Assembly (NCBI GenBank): GCA_019916065.1
Contig: CM034243.1
Coordinates: 26,376,147 to 26,440,146, forward strand
Length of the DNA: 64,000 bases
Reading direction: 5' to 3'
DNA from: Vitellaria paradoxa
Taxonomy: Eukaryota > Streptophyta > Magnoliopsida > Ericales > Sapotaceae
The notes beneath the pieces are model-generated. The model was not told where the DNA came from, did not search any database, and saw nothing but the letters and a program-made list of their open reading frames with translations. Position numbers and translations under genes: made by a program. Shown here piece by piece: positions 9,479 through 21,138 of the stretch (the first letter of the stretch is position 1; each line of letters opens with the position of its first letter).

Positions 9479-10480
9479 TCTGTCCCTAAAATCTCTTTTT
9501 CTACTGACCCTTCTAAAGGTCTAACTCCTGCCCATATAGGTGATATGCAGAACCTGTTTCCTTCTTATAGATTAAATGGTAAAAATTACTTGCACTGGTT
9601 ACAAATTGTTAGAACCTTTCTGAAAGGCAAAGGGAAACTTAGTCACCTATTGGGAACTTGTCCAGCTAGCAGTGATCCTAAGTTTGAGGCTTGGGACGAA
9701 GAAGACTCCATGATTATGTCATGGCTTTGGAACTCGATGGAGCCAAACATTAGAGGGGTGTATATATTCCTACCGATTGCCAAATAAATCTGGGAGGCAG
9801 TTTGTCAGTCTTACTCCAAGGTCAACGATACGTCCCTGACTTATGAGAACAAAACCAGAATATCTTCCACCAAGCAAGGTGCGCATTTTATCAGTGAGTA
9901 CTATAATCTCATGAAGGGTCTTTGGGTGGAATTAGACAATTACTAGAATACTGAAATGAAGTGTTGTGGTGTTAGTGTGATGTTGTAGAAGTTTGTAGAA
10001 AGAGAAAGGATTTTTGAGTTTCTAACAAGTCGTAATGTCGAGTTTGATCAGATCCGCGCTCAAGTGCTTGGGAAGGAGAATGAGACTTTCTCAATCATTC
10101 GTGTTGAGGAAAGCCGTCGAACAGTGATGTTGGAGAATTGTGTTGCTGAAGGCTCGGCACTTATGTCCATAAAACCCAATAGGGGTGCTTGAACTAGCAC
10201 CGAAACTTCAACTCAACCACTCCAAGAATATCAAACCATGAAGAGGTCTGGTGTACTCACTATAAGAAACCTCATCACACCAAGGAGACATGCTAGAAAT
10301 TGCATAGAAAGCCTCTAACTATTTGAAAAGATTGGGCAACAAGGGAGGACAAGAGTAAGCCCGTTTGATTGATTCTGAAAACCATCAACAGCATGAGGGA
10401 TAAGGCCAAATTGGATTAGATGTAGGGAGCTTTAATCAAGAAGAGATTAAGCATTGAGAATTCTTTTTAACTTTCTTTAG
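9479..10480 (+). pseudogene. Copia A gag, broken
   Basis: The open segment to 9787 has YRLNGKNYLHWLQIVRTFL and the EDSMIMSWLWNSMEP block, the signature of Copia gag (UBN2/Retrotran_gag_2 type). Downstream are IWEAV, NKTRISSTKQGAHFISEYYN and REKDRIFEFLTS-like blocks, each interrupted by stops. The N terminus was displaced by the TRIM. The zinc-knuckle region (near 10240-10300) is degraded: YHKKPHHTKETC is recognisable only in part. Confidence 0.8.
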
Positions 10481-10539
10481 ACTTCTAGGGGATAATGTTC
10501 GTTAGCTCAGACAGGTAAGTTTTCTAACTCTTTTGCTGT

Positions 10540-11900
10540 TAGTGCCTCTTGTGTCCCTCACAATTGTTCGTGGATAATAGACCCAAGTACTACAAATCAT
10601 ATGACAATGTCCCATCAATTTTTCATCACTTACAGTCCCTGCCCTAGTAACCGAAAAATTAAAGTTGCAAATGGGTCTCTCACTATTGTTGTAGGCTAGG
10701 AAACTATTTCCCTATTTTCCAATCTCTTTTTGCAAAATGTGTTATATGTTCCCAAATTATTTGCAAATCTCTTGTCCATTAAAAGGCTTACAAAAGAGTT
10801 AAGACTGTCATGTGATCTTTTATCCTACTTGTTGTGTTTTCTAGGATCGGATTTCGAGGAGGACGATTGGGCTTGCTAAGGAGAGGGATGGCTTTTACAT
10901 TCTGAATACTAAGAGTGAAGCTAGCAGGAAACAGCCTCTTTTGTCGTATATGGCCAAAACACAAACTCAACCAACAATCTTATTTGGCTTTACTATTGTC
11001 GACTTGGTCATCCTCCATTTAGTTTGATGAAAACCACGTTCCCTACTCTGTTCAAAAGCAATGAAATGAAGAATTTACATTGTGATATTTGTGAGATTGC
11101 AAAACATTGTTGGGTTTCCCTTTCTCTAAGCAATAATAAGTCTTCATTACCTTTTGTGTTAATTCATTTCGATATTTGGGGTCCATCAAGGGTAGCTAAT
11201 GTGTCAGGAGCCAAATGGTTTGTTACTTTTATTGATGGTTGCACAAGGGTATCGTGGATCTTTTTTATGAAAAACAAATCCGAAGTTAGTCAGATTTTTC
11301 CTATTTTTTTTTTCTAGATGATAAAAAATCAGTTTGGGGTGAGCATAAAAAGATTAAGGAGTGATAATGCCATGGATTATTTCAACCAAACCTTGTCTCT
11401 TTTCTTTCAAAAAAAAGGAATTATTCATTATTTCTGATGCATTTATTCTCCTCAACAAAATGGGGTGGCTAAGCATAAGAATAGGCTCTTACTTGAGGTA
11501 AAGAATAGGCACTTACTTGAGGTAACCAGGACCTTGTTTCAAACGAATGTTCCTAAAGCCTATTGGGGAGAAGCAATTTTGACTGCAGCCCATTTAATAA
11601 ATAGATTACCCTCCAAAACATTGGGATTTAAAAGACCAATGGAAGTGTTCTTTACCTTCTTTCCCACCTTGTGTTTACATGGTAGCCTACCCCCAAAAGT
11701 ATTCAGGTGTGTTAGTTTTGTTCATATTCATGCTCATAGCAGAGGAAAGCTTGACTTACGGGCCCTAAAGTGCATCTTTGTTGGCTATTCTCCTACACAA
11801 AGTGCTATATCCCCACTCACAAAAATTTTTCATTTCCATGGATGTGTCATTTGTTGAGAGTGAGCCTTTCTTTGATACTTCTTATCTAAAGGGGGAGAGA
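10540..11900 (+). pseudogene. Copia A protease and integrase, broken
   Basis: WIIDPSTTNHMT near 10575 is the degraded D-S/T-G protease region (family WIIDSGATDHMT). From 11024 come a CDICEIAKH zinc-binding block, FDIWGPSRVANVSGAKWFVTF (first D present) and LRSDNAMDYF (second D present). Then comes NGVAKHKNRLLLE, where the catalytic E of NG(V/I)AERKNRH has become K. The copy also has the conserved AYWGEAILTAAHLINRLPS block. A 30-bp tandem duplication repeats LLLEVKNRH. The loss of E alone would abolish integration. Confidence 0.85.
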
Positions 11901-12167
11901 GATGGTGGTAAGGAAGATAAGAATGGAGATGACAGTTTTTTGCTTGGCTTTTCCTTTCCAACACCTGCCTAAACCCAACTTGGAGGACCAAAATCCATTA
12001 ACACTCAAACAGAACCTGCCTAGACTTAAGTCCTCTTCTTTTAAACAAGCATCTGCTGCTGAAAAGCTACTCTCGGTAAGAGGTGTACAATCCATCCCTT
12101 ACCGGAGCATGTCCAAGATTCCAACCTGGAACCAAGTACTAAAATTCAAAACCCTGCTTTTAATGAT

Positions 12168-12938
12168 TTGAGCATTCCTATAGTCATTAGGAAGAGTACA
12201 CGAACATGCACCAAACACCCTATTTCCTACTTCATTTCTTTGGACAAATGCTCCCCAAGCCATAAATGCTTCCTTACCAAAGTAAATTCAATTCGTGTAC
12301 CACAAACACTTGACGAGGCAATTAGGGACAAGAATTGGAAAAACGCTATTAATTAAGAATAAAACATAGGAGATAGTAGACTCTTTGAGGGGCAAGAAAC
12401 TAGTAGGGTGCAAATGGGTGTTTACGGTTAAATATAAAGCATGTGGCTCCTTGGAAAGATATAAGGCAAGGTTGGTGGCTAAGGGATAAGTTAAATGTAC
12501 AGGTTGGACTATCATCAAACTTTTGCTCTAGTAGCAAAAATGAATACTCTGTGTATATTGTTATCTTTGGCAACTAACCTTGACTGGCCCTTGCAGCAAT
12601 TCAATGTGAAAATCTTTCTTACATGGTAATTTGAATAAAGGAGTACACATGGCGGCTCCATCAGGTTTTGAGGACAGTCTTGGGAATCGAGTTTGCAAGT
12701 TAAAGAAAGTATTATATGGCCTTAAGCAGTCACCTTAGTCATGGTTTGGAAGATTTACAAAGGTAATGCTAGAAATGAAATATAGACAAAGTCAGGGGGA
12801 TCATACTCTGTTCATTAAACATTCTGCAAGGGAAAAAGTGATAGCTATTATTGTTTATGTTGATGACATCATAGTCACCAGTAATGACCTTGAAGAGATG
12901 AAGCATCTAAAACTTAAGCTTGCACAAGCATTTGAAAT
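12168..12938 (+). pseudogene. Copia A reverse transcriptase, left part (cut by Copia B)
   Basis: A RKSTRTCTKHPIS block, then an RT with LVGCKWVFTVKYKA-like, QFNVKIFL and QGDHTLFIKHS residues, then VYVDDIIVTSNDLEEMKHL with an intact YVDD. Internal stops occur, including near 12640-12740. The chain ends at AQAFEI and is cut by Copia B at 12939. It resumes at 18045 with KDLGKLNYFLGIEVA. Confidence 0.85.
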
Positions 12939-13673
12939 TGTTAGAATCTTTAGGATATTCTATTGTGAGCTGTGAGGATTTGATTGAGGGATTTGATTTT
13001 TAATTATTTCCTAAATTAGTTGTACTCGATTATTATAAATACACACAAGGGAGTTGAGAATTGTTATCTCACTCTCTCAATTTTGCTCTATTACTTTTAA
13101 CTTGATATTAGAGCAAAATTTTTTTCTTTAGCCAAAAAAAGGGGGTTTTGACCGTTAACGATAGTTAGGGCTTGACGTTGGTGCTCATTGATTCCAGTCA
13201 TTACTTGTATGCTTCTCGTTGGCGATTCTAGTCGGAGCAAAATCCCCCGTTAGTGATTCTGGCTCTCCTTGTTACTTATCGATTCCAATTGGCGCTCGTT
13301 AATTCCAGTCGTCCCTTGTCGATTGTAGTCAACAATTCTTTCACTTGAAGAGTGCATTTGATCCGTGGAATCCTTTTTCGTTGGATGCTTGTGGTTCTCA
13401 TTGATACCAGATGAATTGCTTGGTCATTGCTCTCGTTCATTGCTCATTGCTTTGTCCTTGTTCGTCGCTCGCTGCCTCGTCACCCAGATGTCCTGACCAT
13501 CTATTATTTACTATTCACTGGTCCTTGATTCAAGTTCGTTGCTTCTCTTTTCGGTGGTTAGATGATATGATTATTGTTCACTTATTGCTTGTTGATGTTA
13601 CTTGTTTTCGATTGGTATTTCTTGTTGCTTTGTGACAGTCATGATTGATTCTTGATTCATCTGATTGTGATAA

Positions 13674-14700
13674 TGGCTTTCCAGACCATTGATGGTAAGA
13701 TCACTAATACAGACTCTCCTTCGATTACATCTGTTATACCCATGGATAGTCTTTCCAAGTCCATCTTATGTGAAAAGTTAAATGGTACAAATTATTTGAC
13801 TTGGTCCCATACAGTACGAATTTTCTTGGTTGGTCGACAATTAGAAAAATATATTACAGATCTTCGACCAGATTCACAATCTCCTTCGTATTCACAATAG
13901 CAGGCTTCGGATGCTATTGCTATGAGTTGGATCTTGCATAGTTTAGAGCCTTCAATTTTTCGTACAGTTGCTTTGTGTGACTCTTCTAAGACTATATGGG
14001 ACTCACTAGCAGACTCCTTTTCTTAGAAGTGTAATGTTTCGGAAATTTTTAAGGCATATGAGAAACTTTTCTATTTTAGTCAAGGTACTCAATCATTACC
14101 TGAATATTAATCTTAAAGCTTTAGGTGATCGTCACCTTCAATTTCGCCGCTTTCTAGAAACTAAGGCTGAGATGATATGACAATGGTATGAGCTCATGAC
14201 CGTTTTACTTCTTGGTAGTGGTGACTCTACCTACCATGGCTAATACTTATTCTTGTATTCAACGCTCTTCTTTGGGCCATCACTCTCAACTAGCTTTCTC
14301 GAGTAGTGGTTTTGACTTCGTTCCTCTTGTTAGTGGCTCTGGTAGCTTCTCGTGGTGATTCTCGTGGTGGTTCTTGTGGTGGTTGTGGTTCTGGCCATGG
14401 CTCCAAGAAATGTGAACATTGTGGGGACAGTAATCATATTGAACCATACTGCTGGAGGAAGTATGGCTGCCCTGATCAAGTTAATCATGTCAATATTGAG
14501 TCCACTAGCACTGAATCTTTTACACAGGATACTTCAGCTTCGAGTGATCTTACTGCATCTAGCACAGTTTCTCTACGTCCCCTCACCCCTACTAAATTAG
14601 ATGTTATTGTGCAGGCTCTTCGCATCTCTTGCTTTTCTATTGTTACTTTAGTACAATCAGGCAGTATTGCTTGCTTTACTCCTTCATATTCCTCCCTATA
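13674..14700 (+). pseudogene. Copia B gag, broken
   Basis: It starts MAFQTIDGKITNTDS; LCEKLNGTNYLTWSHTVRIFL is the Copia gag signature. AMSWILHSLEPSI and KTIWDSLADSFS follow after a stop. A CCHC zinc knuckle, CEHCGDSNHIEPYC, is intact at about 14410-14452, after a G/S/R-rich basic stretch. Several stops and at least two frameshifts separate the blocks. Confidence 0.85.
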
Positions 14701-14964
14701 GGTTATGGACTCTAGTGCTAGTGCCCCACATCTTGGGTAATCCTTCTTTATTTTCTAACTTAGTTACTACCGTCCTTAATATCACCTTAGCTGATGGATC
14801 CTCATGTTCTGTGGCTGATAAAGGATATCTTCACCCTTCTCTGTCCTTAACCTTACCCTCTAGTTTGTTTGTACCTAATTTCCCATTTAAATTGTTATTT
14901 GTTGGTCAATTACTAATTCCTTGAATTGTTCTATAACATTTTTCTTTTTTTTCTTGTGTTTTTT

Positions 14965-16310
14965 AGGATCTCAGGACACAGAAGACGATTGGTTCGAGAT
15001 GTGAAGGGGCTGGTTTATATTACCTTGATCTTGCTAGCTTTACTTTTTCTCATTTAGCCTTCAATGCATCTGTGTCTCCTTTCCAGTGGCATTATTGCTT
15101 GGGTCATCCATCATTAACTCGTTTAAAGCTTGCTATCCCTAGTTTAGAGTCTATTTCATGTCTTGAATGTGAGGCTCACCAACTTGGCAAGCACCATCAT
15201 AGTTCTTTTTCGAGTCATAATAATAGTCGTCAGTCTAAATCATTTGATGTAGTCCATACAGACATTTAGGTACCTCTAAGAGTTGCTTCTATTAATGGAT
15301 TTTGGTATTTTGTCATTTTTGTTGATGATTATTCTCATATGACTTGGTTGTTTTTGATGAAGAATCATTCTGAGTTACCTGCTATTGTTTTACGATTCTA
15401 TAATGAAATTTTAACTCAATTTGATAAAATAATTAAAATCCTTCGTTCTAACAATGCTCTTGAATACACTCAATTTGTCATGAACCAGTTTTGTATTGAG
15501 CAGGGTATCACTCATCAAACTTCCTGTGTTCATATTTCTCAATAGAATGGTGTTGCTAAATGTAAACATCGGCATTTATTGGATGTTGCTCGTACTCTTC
15601 GTTTCAATATGAATATTCCAAAGCAATACTGGGGAGACACTGTCCTGATTGCCTACTACATTATCAATCGAGTTCCTTCACCTCTTCGTGGTAATAAGTA
15701 CTCCTTTTCTCTCTTGTATCCTTCTGTTACTCATTTTTCTCTCCCACGTCGTACCTTTAGTTGTGTCGCTTTTTTTTATGATTTGGATTCAAGTTTAGAC
15801 AAACTTTCTCCTTGTCTTCGTCGTTGTGACTTTCTTAGTTACTCTCGCACTCAGAAGGGCTATCGATGTTACCATCCTTCGTCTCGTGGGTATTTTGTCA
15901 ATGCTGATATTACCTTCTTTGAATCCACTTCTTGTTTTTCAGATAAAGAGGAGTTCTCTTCTCATGATGGGGAGTCTTCTCCCTCTCAAGAGGGGGAGTT
16001 ATCACACACTACACAAGTTCCCTTTGCAAATTATTCAGAACTTCTCGTTCCCATTCCTAGTGTACCAGCACCCTTAAAGGTATATTAGCGCCATACTCAT
16101 CCTATGCCAATTAGTTTTGCTTCTGTGGATCCTTAGCCTCTTGAGACACCTACTATAATTTCTGAGCTTCCTGGGGCACTTGCTACAAGTACATCTGAAC
16201 TTCCAATCTCAAGTTCAGTTGAAACCAAATCTCTTGAAATTAAGGATCTTCCCATTGCTCTTAGGAAAGGTTAACGTGTGTGTACTCAACATCTTATAGC
16301 CAAATTTGTT
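14965..16310 (+). pseudogene. Copia B GAG-pre-integrase and integrase, broken
   Basis: WHYCLGHPSLTRL and the CLECEAHQLGKHH zinc-binding block are followed by the integrase core. The first D region reads VVHTDI then a stop. The second D is replaced by N (LRSNNALEY). The E is lost (NGVAKCKHRHLL). PKQYWGDTVLIAYYIINRVPS is conserved. All three hallmarks of activity are therefore damaged. The C-terminal part holds CVAFFYDLDSS and the YRCYHPSSRGYFVNADITFFE block. Confidence 0.85.
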
Positions 16311-16379
16311 TTATATCATTATGTATTACCTCGTTTCTAGTCTTTTGTTTGTGCTTTGTCCTCTATCTCTCCTCCTACC

Positions 16380-17849
16380 TCTTATAAGCAGGCATTATTG
16401 TCTCTTGACTAGAAGAAGGCAATGAATGAAGAGATGTAAGCATTATAGCATAATCATACATGGGAATTTACTTCTCCTCCACTTGGAAAGAAGACAATTG
16501 AGTGTTGTTGGGTGTACACAGTCAAATATCTGGCAGATAGATCCATTGATAGACTTAAAGCTTGATTGGTAGCCAAAGGATGTACTCAAACCTGAGGTGT
16601 TGATTACCTGGAGACCTTCTCACTGGTGGCTTGTCTTAATTCTATTCATATCCTGCTTGGCAGTTGTTGTAAGTCATGGATATGTTGTTACAGGTAGTGA
16701 ACATCTAGTTTGTTGCTTGCACAAAGCTCTGTGCGGACTTAAGCAATCTTCACGGGCAAGCAATCTCCATGGGCATGGTTTGATTAGTTTAGCTCTGCAC
16801 TTCTTGACTATGTCTTTAAACGGTCCACATCTGATCACTGGGTATTTGTATATCAGACATCTTTTGGTATTATTATTTTGGTTGTTTATGTAAATGATAT
16901 CATTATGTCTAGGGATGACACTGAGAGTATTTGTACACTAAAGAGTTATTTAGGAAAGCAGTTCAAGACAAAGGGTCTTGGGGCATTGAGCTATTTGTGA
17001 GGGATTGAGATTGCTCATTCTTCACAGGGTATATCTTTATCCCAAAGGAAATATACATTGGATTTACTCTCTGAGACTGGCCTTCTGGGATCTCGCCCTA
17101 TTGATATTCCTATAGATTTTTCTGTTCATTTGGATTCTAACAGTGGCAAACCTTTTTCTGATGTTGGGAGATGTCATCGACTTGTGGGGTAGACTAATTT
17201 ATCTTACTGTGACATGACCTGACATTATATATGCAATTGGTGTAGTCAGTCAGTTTATACATGCTCCCTGTCAACCCCACTTTGATACTGTGTGTCGCAT
17301 TTTGAAGTATTTGAAGAATTCACTTGTCAATGATTACTTTATCGACCTTCCACAATGATAGATGTGATTGGGTACAGTGATGCAAATTGGGCTAGTAGTC
17401 ATTCAGATCAGCGGTTTACTTCTGAGTATTGTACTTTTGTTGGTGGTAATCTCGTAACTTGGTATAGTAAAAAACAAACTGTTGTCGCTCGGTTTAGTGC
17501 AGAGGCCGAGTTTCGTGCCATGACTCATATTGTGTAGGAGATGTTTTGGTTTCATTTTCTTTTTTAGGACTTTGGTATATCAGTTCCAGTTCTGATGTCT
17601 ATGTTCTGTGACAGTTAAGCTAAGATATTCATTGCTAACAATCCTATTTTTCATAAACGAACCAAACATATTGAAGTTGACTGCCACTTCATCAAAGATC
17701 TCTTGCTTAAATACGACATCGTTAATCCGTTTGTAAGGTTTGATTCTCAGTCGGGGATATTCTCACAAAACCCTTAGCCCAAACTTCTTTTCAAGAATTG
17801 TCTACCAAAATGAGTATGCTTGATCTCTACACACCAATTTGAGGAGGAG
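16380..17849 (+). pseudogene. Copia B reverse transcriptase and RNase H, broken
   Basis: RT blocks run from KKAMNEEM near 16415 through a WVYTVKYLADRS block near 16515. An ALCGLKQSSRAS block near 16725 and VYVNDIIMSRDD near 16885-16920 follow; YVDD has become YVND. RNase H blocks include GYSDANWASSHSDQRFTSEYC and VTWYSKKQTVVARFSAEAEFRAM (17355-17537), with DAN and AEAEFRA well kept. The frame is shifted or stopped at several places. It ends in the polypurine tract before the 3' LTR. Confidence 0.85.
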
Positions 17850-18044
17850 TGTTGGAATCTTTAGGATATTCTATTGTGAATTGTATCTTTATGATATTCT
17901 ATTATGAGTTGTGAAGATTTGATTGAGGGATTTGATTTTTAATTATTTCCTGAATTAGTTGTACTCAATTATTATAAATACATACGAGGGGTTTGAAAAT
18001 TATTATCTCACTCTTAATTTTGCTCTATTACTTTTAACTGAAAT

Positions 18045-18920
18045 TAAAGACTTGGGGAAGCTAAATTATTTCTTGGGCATAGAAGTGGCTTGGTCAAAGG
18101 GAGGGATCCTTCTATCTTAACGAAAGTATGTGTTGGATCTTCTACAAGAAATTGGAATGATAGTGTGCAAACCCATTGATACACCTATTAAATCGAACCA
18201 CAAGTTGAGTGAAGCTAAGGATGATGAGGCTGTTGACAGGGAAGAGATATCAAAGACTAGTGGGAAGACTAATTTACTTGTCACATACTTGGCCAGACAT
18301 TGCTTATGCTGTGAGTGTAATCAATCAATTCATGCATGATCCGAAAAATGTTCATCTTCAAACTGTGTATAGGGTGTTGAGGTACCTTAAAGTTAACCCC
18401 AGAAAAGGAGTCATGTTCCGAAAAAATGTGAACAAGATAGTCGATGTTTACACGATGTGGACTAGACAGGTTCAGTCATAAATAGAACATTGACAATAGG
18501 GTAATGTACTATGTTCTTGGGTAATTTAGTTACTTAGCAAGAAAAAATCAATAGTTGCTCGATCAAGTGTCGAAGTAGAGTTTAGAGCTATGACCCATGG
18601 TATTTGTGAGCTTTTGTGGATACGTTTCCATTTGAGTGATCTCAAGATCCAATGGCAAGGATCTACAAGGCTCTATTGTGACAATAAGTCAGCTATTAGC
18701 ATTGCTAGCAACCCGATATAGCATGATAGAACGAAGCACATTGTGATTGACTGGCACTTTATAAAAGAAAAATTGGAAGGTGGATTGATTTGCACTCTAT
18801 ATGTTCGAACCCCTAAACAAATGTTAGATGTGTTAACTAAGGGATTAGCAAGTGCACCGTTTCAAGATATTGTAAGCAAGCTAGGACTGAAAAACATCTA
18901 TTCACCAGCTTGAGGGGGAG
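18045..18920 (+). pseudogene. Copia A RT end and RNase H, right part
   Basis: KDLGKLNYFLGIEVAWSKGG continues the RT cut at 12938. KYVLDLLQEIGM, PIDTPIKSNHKL and the RYLKVNPRKGVMF block (about 18390) lead into an RNase H with SIVARSSVEVEFRAM, CDNKSAISIASN and HDRTKHIVIDWHFIKEKL. Frames change near 18290 and 18470. It ends with the polypurine tract before the 3' LTR. Confidence 0.85.
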
Positions 18921-19131
18921 TGTGAGAAAATGGATAGATAATTAGGCTGTATATAGGCGAGATTTAATGACTGTAACTAAGGTAATTAATAGTGGCTGTA
19001 ATTAAGGTAATTAATGCCTTTAATTACTGCCTTGCATGGGTACAACTTTCCTACACAAAAGAGTAGGGACCGTGTATATATCCAGCCTTATTGGCCTTGT
19101 AATTATATGAGAAAATTTATTATTTCCTTCA
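18921..19131 (+). repeat. Copia A 3' LTR
   Basis: 211 bp from TGTGAGAAAATGGATAG to TTATTTCCTTCA, followed by the target duplication AGAAG. It gives the undisturbed LTR length against which the 5' LTR insertion can be defined. Confidence 0.9.
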
Positions 19132-20792
19132 AGAAGGCCTACGATCACACGTGTTAGGACATTTTGCTCGATATGCAGCGTATGGAAGTTGGGCCTAAGT
19201 ATAGGCAGTGGATCAATCGGTGCATATCCACTACAAGATTCCCAGTGTTAGTCAAGGGTTCTCTAGTTGGTTTCTTTACCTCGAGCAGGGGTTGGAGACA
19301 TTGGGAATCCCCTATCCCTTTTCTTATTCATTTTGGTTATGAAAACCTTTTACAGAGTAATCTCCAAGGCAATTGCGGGTGCTTTATTGAAGGATTTAAT
19401 TTAGGGAATTAGAACAACCCTAGCCTTAAGCTGATGATTTATTGTTTGCCGATGATTCAATCATTTTGTAATGTGGATCCACTACAACTTGGGCACCTGA
19501 GGTAATCCCTTCTTTGTTTTGAGGTGATCTCGAGACAAATAGTGAATCTTAGTAAAGTTATGGTTGATGCCTTTAGGGAAAGTCCATAATATGGGCAGTC
19601 TGGCAACTAATGGGTTGTAAACTAGTTAGATGCTTGTTTTTTATTTGGATCTCCCTTTGGAGTTTTGGTGCAAGAAACAAGAGTTTGGGATTGGATAATG
19701 GAGAGCTATTGTAGAAATCTTGCAAGGTGGAAGAGGGGTTATCTATTTAAAGGGGGTAGAGGGACTCATTAAAAAGGAACCATCTGCAGCATTCCCATCT
19801 ATGGTGGGGAAGGATGGGGGGAGGATGCAAAATTTCACATTGTCAATTGAAAGACAATGAGCAAGCCTACCAAAGTAGTAGGCATTGGAATTCAAAGGAT
19901 ATCCATGGTAAATGCAGCTCTTTTGGGAAAGTGGTTTTGCGTTTGGCTTTAGCGTTTTGCATGTGAGGATCAGTGCATTTACTACTAAATATAAGTTGAT
20001 GTTTAGAGACTTGCAAGGAGTATATGTTATAGGCTTGTGGAAAGGTATTCATGAAGGATGGAGAAATTTTTTGAGATTCATCTCCTTCTTTGTTGGCAAT
20101 GGTATGAGAGTGGAATTTTTGAACGATTGGTGGTTGCGTAGCGGATGCTTGAGGGAGGTGTTCCTAGGAATCTGCAAACTAGCATAAAATATGGAAGGCA
20201 AGATAGCTGATTACTTCTGGTACAACGAGCGGGAGATCCACTGGAATATCACCTTACAAAGGAACATTCAAGACTGGGAGCTAAATCAATTCATTAATGC
20301 GTTAGCTACGTTGTATTCTAGCAACACAGGTGAAAGGGAGGGTAGGTTGAGGTAGGAAGTGACCAAGTTTGTATGGTTTGAGGTAAACTCTTATTACAGA
20401 AATCTGGAAGGGCTTGCGGAGGAAGAGGCAAGTTCCTATAGAAGCAAGTTTTGAATAATGGAGTGCCACCAAAGGTGGCCTTTTTCGAGTGACGCTTTGT
20501 TTCAATGTGCGTGGACTGGGGAGTTTTGAAAATTGGTGTTGGTCTGTTTTGATATGAAGTGGGTATTCTTGATGGAAGCAAAGCAAGTACTTGAGACTTG
20601 GTGGACGACTAGATTCTACTGAAGAATGAGGAAAGCCTGAAGGTTAACTCCTTCCCGGATGCTTATAATATTTTTTCATGTTTTGGAGGATACTTCCATA
20701 TGGCAAGGGTAGTTATAGGTTTTTGTGCATGAGCAGCATCTTCTTGATGCTTCTTTAATTCAATTTTATCTATTTGTCAAAAAAAAAAAAAA
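19132..20792 (+). pseudogene. LINE RT right part, zinc-binding domain and poly(A) tail
   Basis: It continues the LINE cut at 7519: KAYDH, WINRCISTTRFPVLVKGS and GFFTSSRGWRHWESPIPFL (family SRGLRQGDPLSPLLF). The F/YADD region near 19430-19460 is degraded to LMIYCLPMIQS in one frame and ADDSII in another. Further on, FFVGNGMRVEFLNDWW and NGVPPKVAFFEWR match the zf-RVT (reverse-transcriptase zinc-binding) region of plant LINEs. It ends in a run of 14 A at 20779-20792, the LINE 3' tail. Many stops; not functional. Confidence 0.85.
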
Positions 20793-21138
20793 TGATTTAT
20801 GTGGAATCCTGTGATTTGTGTCCTAGTTTCTAAAAAAATACAGCTATAAATTAGTAGTGATTTATTTCCTAGACTAAAGGGATATGGGTATTGTTGGAAA
20901 ATGTGTGTGTATGTAGTTATTTCAGCGCATTAATGTAGATTCATGTACATGTGTCTAGGGATAATATACCTATGCTTAGGTAATCCAAACAATCCTCATT
21001 ATATGATTATAAATACCAACCATTAACAACCCAATTGGGTGTGCGGTCATTCAAAAACTATCTTCTCTTCTTTTTCCACATGGTATCAAGGCTAACTCTG
21101 AACCTTTAGCAAACTATCCTTCTCATGACTAAATAAGG

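Larger units (their letters stand above)
12939..18039 (+). mobile_element. Copia retrotransposon B nested in Copia A RT
   Basis: The 5' LTR is 12939-13102 (164 bp) and the 3' LTR 17850-18039 (190 bp). Both start TGTTRGAATCTTTAGGATAT and end CTCTATTACTTTTAACT. TSDs are GAAAT (12934-12938 and 18040-18044). The primer-binding site is TGATATTAGAGC (13103-13114) and the polypurine tract AATTTGAGGAGGAG (about 17836-17849). The terminal CA has decayed to CT. The 3' LTR is longer because a TATCTTTATGATATTCTATT segment was duplicated. Total length is 5,101 bp with gag, protease, integrase, RT and RNase H in order, all inactivated. The LTRs have a TATA-like TATAAATAC. Confidence 0.93.
7520..19131 (+). 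mobile_element. Copia retrotransposon A with three nested insertions
   Basis: The 5' LTR is 7520-9018 (about 250 bp once its insertion is removed) and the 3' LTR is 18921-19131. LTR ends are TGT...TCA. The flanking target duplication is AGAAG (7515-7519 and 19132-19136), exact. The primer-binding site TGGTATCTGAGC (9019-9030) fits initiator-Met tRNA. The polypurine tract is CTTGAGGGGGAG (about 18909-18920). Inside lie a 1.25-kb LTR element (7714-8964), a TRIM (9164-9475) and Copia B (12939-18039). Without them the element would be about 5.0 kb, normal for Copia. Gag, integrase, RT and RNase H are all present but broken. It interrupts a LINE. Confidence 0.93.

Noticed and set aside
20893..21080. 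Shorter LTR of Copia C starting at TGTTGGAAAATG (20892)
   Set aside because: Homology between the two ends extends another 92 bp upstream to the polypurine tract, and only the longer LTR is flanked by the exact ATTTA duplication.
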